A DNA stretch of 64,000 bases from Bemisia tabaci (Eukaryota; Arthropoda; Insecta; Hemiptera; Aleyrodidae). The notes below the pieces were generated by a model. That model had not been told where the DNA came from, ran no database searches, and saw only the letters and a program-made list of their open reading frames with translations. The stretch's first letter is position 1. Every line of letters starts with the position of its first letter. The translations under genes and the position numbers were made by a program. The DNA is taken from NCBI RefSeq assembly GCF_918797505.1, contig NC_092795.1, forward strand, positions 32,723,131-32,787,130, read 5' to 3'. Below are positions 28,701 through 40,700 of the stretch, piece after piece.

Positions 28701-31700
28701 ATAGCAAGTTTTTAAAAACTTATTCTTTTCAGTCATCTTTTAGTGAATTTTTTATTAGTTGTTTCAAATAAATTTGTTCTTTTTGTCAAGACCATTGAAA
28801 AAATGTAATCTTTACTAAAAGTCAACCAAGCCTGGTGCTTGAAGTGGTTTTTTCGTCATAGGCATCAATTCATCAGCAAAAAGAAAACCATTTTTGTGGA
28901 ACATGTAGATTGTATGTATTGAGGAAAAAAAAATAATAGTGCATATTGGAAAAAATGACATTTAGTATTCTTGTAATTTGTTTAATTAAGTAATTATTTA
29001 TTTTTTTCATTAACTTATTATTTTTAATTATTTTTATCAGATACTTTTTTTTCTCTTTTTTTATTTAACTTAAATGGCCCTAGAATTAAAAGACAAATCT
29101 CTGTTCCTTCTCTGATCTTTAAATATTATTTTCTTTATTGTCTGTCTCTATATTATGCCTAAACTGTTTTAAAAATGCTTTTATTTAATTAAAGCATATG
29201 ATGTTCTAATTTTTTATCACTCACCTTTGCTAGTAAAAATTTATCAGACCTGTAGGCATACTCAAAAATCATTCAAACTTTGAGCATTTGGTAAATTAAT
29301 CAACCAGTAATCAGAGGCATCCCAACACCTGGTACCGGTAATGCCTCTTGAACCGTTCTCTAATGCCCCGTCATTTATCAGATCTTGAATTTGTTGGCTA
29401 AGTTTTCTCTTGTATCTGTGATTAAGATGATATTACTCCATCTGTGTTTATTTTCTCCGCAGAAAATTATTGCCATTTTAAATATATTGTATTATTTTTA
29501 TTCCGAGTTTTAGAGTAATTATTCATGCAGTTTTAGTATTTTTATTTTCTGATAATTTCAGATCAGTTTTTCATTTTTTTACCCTTGTTTCTTGCTCATT
29601 ACTCTTAAATTTTGTATTGCATTTTTATTGAATATTTTGTTGATTTTCTTGTTTTCTGAATTTAGCATTAGCAAGCTTTAATTTTGTTTTTCCTGAGCAA
29701 AATCGTTTTAGTTAGTTTTTTCTGATTATCGAATGTAGTAGAATCTTAAATTTATTTCTTGGCCAGAATTGCTGGACTGGCAGGCACCTAACATTTTATT
29801 GCAGTCAATCAGATTTTATAGTTTTGTGTCTAGTGACTGAAAGGCTCCATGAGCCTGAAAAAAGTGTTGATATTCCATCTCCTCCGTGCATGAAAAATAC
29901 ACTTACGAAATCTGATCAGTTTGTCAGGCTTTTGTAAAAATTAGGCGGAACTTCAACTGCCCTCTAACTATTGATGTTCGTGCGAGTGTAGCTTGTGCAA
30001 ACAAATAGAGGTTTATTGAAAGGAAACAAAAATAAAGACATTTTTAACTCACAGTGATTCTTGTTCTCACAACCATCACATAGCTTTGCCTAAAATTCAA
30101 TACTTTGTGGTAGACATTTTCGAAAAGTTCTAGTTAAGAATGGTATTTTTTTCTTCAATGTAAACCGAATCATCAAATTGTTTTTTAATGAAATAGAAAT
30201 TTGCTGCATTGTGTAATTTTTTAAATTGCACATAGGCACTATTGTCTCTCAGGCAACGAACTATATATTCAACACTACCCGAGATTTTAAATAGGGCTCA
30301 AACCTTTGTTCTAACTACTTCTAATTGTTACTGGATTATTGTTGTTGTTATTTATCCTCTTTCAATTAATGTCTATATAGCCTTTGTTCTTTTTGCAACA
30401 CGGTGTATGTGAAATCTATCTTAAGAAATGTTCTGAAATATCGAAGCAATTCTATCTTTAATCATCCAGAGCTTTCAAAGTAATTGTATAGGTTTTCATT
30501 GTCAAATTTTTCGAAAAAGGAAATCTAATCATTCACCTACATATCCTTGTCCAGTACTGAAATTGGTAATAACTGTACTAACTTGGATATAACAGCCAAG
30601 ATGGATAATATTGCCCTGTTACTCGGATGCTAAGGGCTTAGAGATTAAAATGAAATTAACTCGTTTTTAATATTTGCCATCAAAATGCTATAACAGGAAA
30701 TTCTGGCAGACACATCATTGTTTTTTGTAAGCAGTGTGCAATGTCAAGTCTTTGTTTACAGAGTCTCTTTAAATCTAAAATCTTGTAAATTTTCCATTTT
30801 TTTGGTGTTTAAAAGCCATCACTTGTGTTTAACTTTTTTGAACCCACTGCTTAGAAACATGGACTTACCTCAAAGTACTGACTAATTTTATTGTGCTAGC
30901 TTTAGTTAATTTAGCCGAATGTTACTCTGTTACCAAGCGTTTATCAGATCTGCAATTAGATCGCCCCATGTTAAATTTGTCAGTGTTATACGTTTGTTTA
31001 GTATGTTAAGCTATTCAAAACTAGATAATTTATTCAGTGTTATCTTCTTTGATCATGTAATAGCTCATGAACCTATGGTATCTATACTCTTTTTACCATA
31101 CTAAGCATGAATAAAACTTTTCAAATAGACTATATTTGCTTGGTTTTTCAAGAAAGTCGCTAACCTCCCCTCAGACAAAGCAGAATGATTATCATTTTAA
31201 ATTTTGTTGTGAACTACGAATAGTGTCTTGAATTATAATAATTGATTCTTTTTGGATAAACCAAGGTAGTAGGTTTAGTAAGATTTGAAAAAACGTTGAC
31301 TCTGATGGTGGAAAATTTTAGCTCAAATGGCAAAAATAAATCCCTATCAGGCAAAAAATAGGATTTGTCCAAAGATGTTTTTTTTTGCTCTGCCATTTAT
31401 GAGCAAACAATCAATTTTCAGATAATTCTGTCCTGTGTGCTGCATTCTAAAAGTTCTAAAACTGAGATATTTGGAGAAAGACTCGACTTAATCAAATAAA
31501 GTTTGCAGTTTTCCTCTTTTTTCTGGAAGTGAAATTGTTTTAAATCCTAAAGTAATTGGTTTAAATCTTGCCATGAGGAACTGCTATCTCTGGCTTATCC
31601 ATGAAAACATCCATCTGCATAGGGAAACTATTGGCACTTATGCTGTCTCTAAAATGAGCCAGACATTGTATTTTTTAAAGGTTTATCGGCTCCTAACATC

Positions 31701-34700
31701 AAATTTGTAACCGATCACTCCTCAAAAGTAAAACTAGTCCGTAATACTTCTCAGCTACTTCTTCAAGTTACTTCATAGAAAAATATTTTTATGTTTCCTT
31801 GATCATGAGAAGACCATACACTATGGGAGATTTAAGAGCGAAAAAACCTCCGGCTCATTATATAAAAAAGTCATAAATTCATGGGTGCAGCCAAGAGGGA
31901 GCTGAGGGGGTGGGGGGTTGGGGGTTGGCTCCTTAAAAAATCCATTCGGCCTCTTCCATAAATTGTGTGTGACACACTTTTCATCCTCAAAATTAAACCT
32001 CAGTCAATTTTTTGCTTAGAGCAGATCAAAATTACTCCTGCAACAACTCAATTTTCAAAAAATTTCCTGGGAAGGCTTCTCAGACTCTTCCTCAAGAGCC
32101 GAGGATCCCCCCTTTGAAGCTGTGAAAATCTCCCAGACCCTCTTTAATGGGCTGCCCTTCTGTTCTAACCCCCCCCCCCCCCCCCCCCCCCCGACCAACC
32201 TTGATGAGATGCATTTGACATCTTAATACTTGATAGGTGGTTGGGCGGTCAAGATTACATACCATTTCATAGTTTAAAGCAAATACTACTAATTAGAAAA
32301 GTCTCCTCAAAATGTGCAACAAAACGAAAAATGTAACGGTAAAATGTATATTACTCACCAAAATGTCAAATTAATGATAGGATAGGAGGGATTTGATATT
32401 TCAAGCAACCAAACTGGTTTAATCCTTGGTCTTTTGATAATGAAGTTTAATGACTGAGCAAGAAACTTCAAGTGAAGAATTTTGCTAGTGCTTAAACAAT
32501 TTCATCTTTTGTCTAGTTTTAAATTCGCTGAAAGTTGCCTTTTTAGGTGTAGTCTCTCAAAAATGAAGTTGTCAAATTGATACGGAAGATTTCTTGAAAT
32601 ATACAAAGCAGTAAGGAATCAACTTACACTGTATGCATTTTAAGGAGTGGAGCATTAAATTTTTAACCTTTCAGAAAAATGAATGAAAAATCCAATTCTC
32701 GACTCAGATATGCAGGGTTGATTTTGAATATAGTAAACGTTGGATGCCAGAAAGTTTTGATGTGGCCCTCTTCAAAAGAGTCCTACTTTATGTTGATGAA
32801 ATTACCTTTCTCCCGATCACTTTTTATCCGGTTCTCAGACGATAGCTATTTCGATGATATTAATCATCATCATCAGGTCTTCGACTTCGACTTCGGTAAA
32901 CACTAACAGTCACATCTTATATTGTTAAAATTTACTAAAATTTACTAAGATTTACTAAAATTTACTATAAAACACTTTAAAAAACTCGTGGGTGCACCCG
33001 TCGCGAACGCGTTCTTATCACCGGCGTTCCGGCCGTTGCGTCATCGAGATGCCCGTTCGTTGTTGGTGCGTGCGCATATCTCTGAGTAGGATTGGAGGGG
33101 CTACCAGTGTTGCCACCTCACTCTCTTGTTGGTTATTGAGCAGGTTGTCACCTTTTTGGGACTCTATGTAAAATTGTTCATAAAGGTTCATTCTCTTTCC
33201 TTTGGCGCATTTTTTCTTTACTTGTACTTCCGTGGCTTCCGGGTCATGTTTAGTGTTTATTAAATGATCTGCCAACGAAGATTTACCCGATTTTTGAAGA
33301 CGGGCACTGGCTAGGTGTTCTTTAACCCTGGTCCCAATTTTTCTTCCTGTTTGCCCCACGTAAGCCATACCACATTCACAATTTATTTGGTAAACCCCGC
33401 TACAATCCATTGTGTCCTTCTTTTGATTTTTGGTGTTAATAAGGACTCTACCTAGATTGGGTTTGTTACTAAAGGTAATTTTATGCTTTCCACCCTCTTG
33501 CACAGTTTTCTGAATTTCTTCCGAAATCGAATAGCTATCGTCTGAGAACCGGATAAAAAGTGATCGGGAGAAAGGTAATTTCATCAACATAATGCAGCCC
33601 GATAAAAATAAGTTCAACTTTAAAAGTCCTACTTTAATCGCTCTACTCTGCATAACTTGGTCCGAGAATTTTTACATGTAGTTCAAATTGGAACTGAGGA
33701 ATGTGAAACAAGAAAATAGAAATTTTTGTATTGATAAGAGTAATTCATATCGTTGAGGTCTAGCATTGAGCTCTTATCGGTGTTTTGAAGAAAACCTTTT
33801 CGAAATAGGTTGATAACAGTAACATACGTGAGATTGGGAGTGAAGCAAAGATATATAAAATATCATCAAATGAGTCACCAGTAAAGTCGAGTAAGTACTT
33901 ACCTAGTTCAAATCTGTATTTTTTAGCAAGTGTGTTTCAACCTGCTCTATTCGAAGGTTAACAGCATATATTTTAAATTTACTGCCGATAGGGCAACATT
34001 TTAATAAATCCAGGTAACTTTCGGGTGATCACTCCAGGATGTAGCCCTTTTGAAGTAAATCAGAACTCTTGCGACAGTCTATAATTGTTTATAATTCTTT
34101 AGTTCAATTTCATGAAGAAATGAAAAAAAATATTCAGCTTTTCAAATGAATTTTTAGACTCATTTGCAGGGATTTATAACTTTGTTTGTGGAGCGTATAC
34201 CGTTAATACGTATTTTCCCATTTAATGAATACAATTTATCCCCTTCAACTGCAATTTGGTCATGAGACAGGTAATACAAAAATTTCAAGTCTCATTACTT
34301 TTTCAATGAATGAAAGGTTCACTTTCTTTCCATACCAGAGGAGGAATTTTTCACGTCTTAAACTGATTTCATCGCTGACAAAATTTGTATTATCTGTTCT
34401 TCAGTGCCGTCTTCATTTTCGCCATCGCCGTCAGCAACCTCTTCCCCAAACGCATACAATGGAAATTTGAGTAAAGAAGAGATGAAGCGGCAACAGCACA
34501 TTTATGAGCTGATCTCAACAGAGCAGGCATACATTGAGGACATGTCTGTCGTCCATGAAGTGTTTGAGCGACCGCTTGGTGAAAGTAAAGTGCTCACTCC
34601 AGAGCAGCTCAGTCAAATCTTTGTCAACTGGAGAGACATCATCGTTTGCAACCAAATGTTTCTCAGGTAAAGCTCATTCAACGCACTTTTATACCACCAG

Positions 34701-37700
34701 AGGGGCCACCTTTATTTTTGTCAAGAGCCGCTCGGAAGGAGAGCTTAGCAGTCACAAATGAGCCAAGTTTAACAGGAATGCACCAAGTCGCATTTTGGAG
34801 TAAAAGGAGTCAAGAATAAGCTGAGAAAAATATTTTGAATCTAAGAGCAGTCGTTAAACTTTGTCATTAAGGTTCTATTTGTATGGAGAAACCTTCAAAC
34901 CTCCTTTTCTGGGTTCAAATTTGATGCGTTTCTACTTAACTCGTTCAAAATGACATTTAAGAGGCTGTATTGATGAATTTTATTGTATTTGACTCAACTT
35001 CTCCAGGTTTTCCATTTTCAGAGTTTTTAGCCATGTTTTACTTGTGCTCAGAAAATTTATTGGGAATATAATACTTTTGAAGCTGATTCATAGTATTTTT
35101 TTTTTTTTCGAAGAAATTTTATTTAAATACAACATAACTACCACAAATCTTTTCTTGTATCTATCTACATGATTTAAAACTAAACTAATTGCACTAAATT
35201 TACAGAGTAAAGTTAGGTAATAAAATCATTATCTAAAAATCAGGAATTATGAAATTCTCAATTTATAATATGAATATCATGTTTAAAATGGCTTTATTAA
35301 TGAAGGTTGACGACAAAATTTTTGTGTCAAATAAAGAATGGTGTTCAAGAAAATAATTTATTAATCATAAGTTTTTTTTTTTTTTTTTTTTTTTGGAATA
35401 CTACCCAATTAACAAAAGTTCTTGAAAAATTTCTGGTTTTTTTTCCTTTCTGTCAGCAGAATATTCTGCATAAATTTCAAGTTAGTCGTAATATCGATGT
35501 AGGCAGCAAAATCTTGAAAAACCGACATCCACCTGCAACCAAATTCATTAATTTTCATTGAAAATCATCAGAACACCATGCATATAATTCACCTCTATCT
35601 CTTGTTTTTCTTCATAATGCCTAATAAAAATTTCCTAAATGCTTTTTAAAGAATATATTTCAATTACTATGTCATGATTTGATTCACAGAGCCCTACGTA
35701 TAAGAAGAGAAATGAGTGGTGGTGGTGTCATCCGTATGATTGGAGACATTCTATGTGAACATGTGAGTTTTAGTAAGATAATTCCAGTTACTTCCTAAAT
35801 TTATATATTGTGAAAAATAATCTTCATATTACCTATGTACAAGATAATTTTGTAGCTTTAGCAACACTTTTTTGTTGCCGCAAGAAGAAGCTTCTAGATT
35901 TTGGGAACTTGCGGGCTTGCTTGGGAAGCTGCATAATGAGCAACACCTTTACTGTCCTAAAAAAATTGCGCATTTTGATTTTAGATTTTTTATATTTTCT
36001 TCTCTGACACTAATGCCACTCTACAAGGGTCATTCAAAAAGTAAGCTTCCTGTTGTACATCATCCAAGTTAGGCCCCATAATCAAATCAGTGAAAAGATT
36101 TGTTCCTGGCATACTTCAAGGTTTAGAACGAGGTACAAATTTTGAAAATTGATTCAGTGGTTCGAGAAAAAACTCAATTTTACTAAGTCCACTACCAGTT
36201 GCTGCATTCCTAGGGATTTTAGGGGAACTTCTCCTGCTCCAGAAATCTCCAGCTAAAAGTTTCTTTGAAACTTTAGCAGAGAAACACACATGCACAGATA
36301 TATGTATGGTAGTCACACTTTGAAGAGCTCCCAGGGATGCTCCCTGAAAGCCTAATTTTATCGGTAGAGAAGAACGCAAGCGTGGTGTGTATGCCAACTG
36401 TCGTTGCATTAGGCAAAAATTGTTTGCTGCAGAGAGAGATGGTAGCTAAAATTTTGATTTTACTAGAAACCAGTTCATCCTAAATATCATGAGTGAAGAA
36501 TTATACAACATTCTTACACTCTCATCACGTTTGCGCTTGAAGAAAAAATTAGAGAAGCTCAGTGGAATCTTTGCAAGGTCTCACTAAGCACCATGCCCTC
36601 TTCCATCCCAGAAGCAAACACACCTGTTATGTAATAAATTTTAAAGAAAATTATAATGCAGTGAGCAAGTTATTTCAATTCTTTTCCTTGTATTTTCAGT
36701 TGCCTCGCATGACGCCATACATCAGGTTTTGCAGCTGTCAGCTGAGTGCTGCAGCTCTGCTTCAACATCTGACAGAGACGTCTTTTCAGTTCCAACTTTT
36801 GTCGAAGAAGTGCCAAAGTGACCCCAGAACAAAAGGAATGCCTCTCAGTTCTTTCCTCATCAAACCTATGCAGAGAATTACCAAGTACCCGCTACTTATC
36901 AAAAAGGTGATCTCCGTAATATGTTTTTCTCCCTGCACTGATATGAGGGGTAAAATAGAATATAGTTTACATGTATGTGTGTGCTTTATTTCACACATTT
37001 CAGTTTTATACTGGCTGAAATTGTGCGCTCACCTCTTTAAAAATATCTTATTTTGTTTTATTTACTTTTGATGGTATTAATGAAAGCTATCATGATCAGG
37101 GATTGTAAGATCTAAAAGCTAGAATTTTGAAACTTAAGGGTTGAAAATTCAAAATTTAAAAATTTAAAAAGATGCGTCTACCACTGGATACTAATTCCAA
37201 TCATTATTAATGAATGTATCTTCATAGCAGCTGTTGTGAATGAACATATTGAAGACAAAATTATGCTTTTTTTTTGGAGTTCTCTTTAAAATCCAATGTC
37301 TTTGGTGTTTTTGAGGAAAACATCATTAACATTCCTATACCCAGAAGAGATAAGTAGGAAGTGCTCTGTACTTTTCTCTTGCTGCAGAAGAACTTGTTCA
37401 GCAATTTTGAATATTTGCATTTTTAAAAGTAGAGATTGCACTTAGTTCACAAGAATATTCCCACTTGCCTATTCCATTCCAAGAATAATGAGATCAAAGC
37501 TGTGTAGGTATTTTGGGATTCCATTTAATTGCGCATTGCTGCTAAAGCTAAGATGGCGTCCGGAAATTACTCTCCTTTTACGATGGGAGATATTGTTCCC
37601 AAGCTTAAATCATTAAAAAAGTCCAGGATAATTCCTGTGAACTGCACTCCTTACTTTTCAAAAATGTAAGAATTAAAAAAATTGGGGTATCACCTGAAGA

Positions 37701-40700
37701 GAGAGCCCAGCAAACCCTTCAAAACGAAAAGAAAATGAGAATGAAGACAAAAGTATGAAGAAATAATTAAGGGAAGTTTTGCGTTTCTAATATCACTCAT
37801 CTTTATACTTTCCTTGTTTTTAGCCTTGTTTAATGATTATTTTATTACTGAATAAGTTCATTATCTATTATCTGGATTGATTTACTTACCCTCCTACAAA
37901 GTCAAGTTTTATTACGTATTCTTAATTGACTGTAGTATCTTCATTAATCATTCTAAATAAACCAAATAATCTATTTCAGATAACCGAGTACACACCATTT
38001 GACCATCCAGACAGACAATATCTTGAAGAGGCCTTAACAAAAGCTGAAGAATTCTGTACTCAGGTAAAAAGTCAGTTTTCTTATCAAAAGGGAGTGTGCT
38101 ATTCCTCAATTCTTATATCTTCAGTTCACAAACAACTTCACATGAAAGATTCAATGCTCGAATATTTAAAAAAGTGAAACATTTCTAATTACTTGTTGCT
38201 CAGCATAATTATCTTTGGTAGAAAATATATATAGGTGTGGCAGGTAAACAACAATTTATGCTGCTTTTTACTACATTTTTGTATTTAACAATTGGTTCCC
38301 TTATTTTTTCCCCTTTTTTCAGTTCTTTTGTTATAAAATCATGTTTTGTTTATCTTTTGTAGGTAAATAATGGTGTGAAGGAAAAAGAAAACTCAGACAG
38401 GTTAGAGTGGCTCCAAAATCACGTCCAGTGTGAAGGATTGCCAGAAAGATTAGTTTTTAACTCACTAACAAATTCAATGGGACCTCGCAAGTTCATTTTA
38501 CATGGTGTTTTTACGAAGGTAAGATTAATTTGCTGAGCTTCATCTGCAGAGCTCATTCATAGTTTTTCAGATTTTTCTCCTGTAATCTTTGGAGTTTTCT
38601 CATGTTCCTTTTTGTTGCCAGAGTTTGATACTTCTTCTTTTAAGTTTAAAATGCGCTTTGAACTGTTCAACCGTTTTTTGGGAAGAAATGCCTGTCAAGC
38701 AAGTTAGGTCTATCGGATAAATCAATGAATCTTAACCTAAGTAAAGAGTCAGCTGTGAATGTTACAAAATCATGTTTGATTGTCTAACCTTTTCCGATTA
38801 GCAGGTAGTAAGATTTGTGCAAATAGAAAGTTTCTATGTCCATTATTAAAACTTACATTGCCCTGGAAAAAACTCTGTGAATAGCATCATCTACCTTAAA
38901 ATTTTACCCTCACCTATTTTTCCTCCTTTAAACTGTATGTCTATAGAGGGAAGAAAACAAATCGGCTGTTGTATCCCTTGGCAAGCGTAACTAATCTATT
39001 TCATACTTTTTGAAAATTATTTGAGGCTCAATAAGACAGTGTCAAATACAAAACATCAATGGTGGAACTGCAAGAATATATATCTCAGAAAACTTGATTT
39101 TTCAGGAGAGTACAAAAAATTTCTACGTTCTGTATTTTTAATCGTAGGGAGGTAACAATTCTATCAAATAACAAACAAAAATATGCTCCTTAACACTCGC
39201 GAAATTATTTTTGGAATTTACAAATGTAAAAAGCTAGATTCATTTTTTCCTAATTACGCTTCAACATTGTTTCTTGAGGTATGTGAATTTAGAAGTAAGG
39301 CTCTGAGGCAGTTTTTCGCCTAACTCAATCAAATAAAGACCAAAAAAACCCTTATTGTGGCTCTAATTCTAGTGAATCACCCATGAAGCGTTCGTGTAGT
39401 GTAAGCAGCGCTTGGACGGCAGTATGAGTAACTATAAGTGACTTGAAACTTTGTTCAATCACTTTGAACATCAGTTCTTGTTGCAGTCTTTAGAATCACA
39501 CTGTAGCTAGCACGAGACACGAATCAGCACTCAGATACACTCTAATTTAATTATGTTTAGTGAAATATTTTAGTGGTGGAAGGCTTTTCTCGCAGTTCAT
39601 TGATGCAGCTAACTCAGAACTGCCAAATTCTGAGCTAAAAAGTTTGGCAGTCACTATCGATGTGTAATTTTTAATGTTTTCCAAATGCTTGGTTTCTTAC
39701 CATACCAAACTCGTTGTTTTAACATTCTTCTCAAATAATTATTTGCATTCAAATCTTGCAGACGAAAAGCGGAAAGGAGTTAGTTGCATTTCTTCTGAAT
39801 GACATGATTCTGCTGGCCCAGCATGTCTCAGGGAAACCCTTAAATCGGCAATTTTCGTTTGATCGGCATTCCTCTGCTGTCTTTAAAATTTATAAGCATG
39901 TAAGTAAGAAGCAAAGAAAAATTGAGAAGTAATTGTATTAGCGTACAAAACCTGTAGTTGTTAAAACTTTTGTTTGATTTTTCTAATTTGATGAAAGAAA
40001 GGATCGTAGACCACTATTGTATTTTTAATTAAAGTCTACGTAGGTTTTCACCAGACAAGATAATAAGTTGTGAAAGAGATCCTCTTTGAAACCTGCCATC
40101 TATGACTCATAAATTTCTCAAAAATGGCTTTTCAAGAATGATAATTTTGAATTCAAACTTTTAGTGTCCTCCTTCTATCCTTTCAAAATTTTTGCTCATA
40201 TTTTATTTTTTTGAAGAAGAACAAACAAACCCCATAGCTTGAAATTTGGACGGAATTTTTTGCCAACAGAAAATTAATCAAGGAAATTTGTAAGATATTA
40301 CGTCAAAGAGTTTAACAAAAATGAAGTATGCAATGGCGCAAATGGAGACTCACAGTTTCTCACTTTGGCCATCGATATGGATGACAGTATTGAGATTGAA
40401 GTGCCTAATTCTTAAATATTCTAAGCATTCCTTACAAAAACAAGTAGTCTCAAGATCGTATGTGTAATGCTTATGGTTCAATCTCTAGATTCATTTTCAA
40501 CACTCATCAACTCCATTTTAATGAAAGATTATTCAACATGCAGAAAATTACTTGTAATGGCTAGAAAATGCATTAAATCACTCAAAACTCTGTCTCTGTT
40601 GCATTTCTGTAACTATTTAGTTCTTCTCACCAAATAGGGAACCAGAAGATAGACCCTGAGTTAAAATGATGTACTGAGAGTTGATATGTAGTTTAAAGTG

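Larger units (their letters stand above)
32779..33636 (-). mobile_element. 5'-truncated Penelope-like retroelement
   Basis: The element reads on the minus strand, opposite to intersectin. It is flanked by AGTCCTACTTTA at 32779-32790 and 33625-33636, a 12-bp target-site duplication. From its 5' side it has a ~65-nt segment (33525-33589) that is an inverted copy of its own 3' end (32791-32856), a GIY-YIG endonuclease region, a short tandem A/T-rich repeat (32927-32969), a hammerhead-like motif, then the 3' end. The reverse transcriptase is missing. Penelope-like elements are the retroelements that pair RT with a GIY-YIG nuclease and carry hammerhead motifs. Confidence 0.85.
20314..34404 (+). 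other. 14.1-kb intersectin intron between SH3E and DH
   Basis: The largest intron of the gene lies exactly at the boundary between the short-isoform part and the GEF part. I found no conserved coding exon in it. It contains a MITE copy (31578-31662), an inverted repeat (23689-23965), a C24 tract (32169-32192) and a Penelope-like fragment (32779-33636). The rest is AT-rich with T-runs. A short-form 3' UTR and poly(A) site could lie in its first part, but no specific site is supported. Confidence 0.7.

Noticed and set aside
32679..32906. 75-codon plus-strand open frame at the left end of the Penelope-like element
   Set aside because: Shares residues with the minus-strand frame only because of the inverted terminal segment; it is not a gene.
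36116..36409. 97-codon minus-strand open frame in a DH intron
   Set aside because: No recognisable domain, lies between intersectin exons, and is next to a possible transposon end; best explained as chance or repeat-derived.
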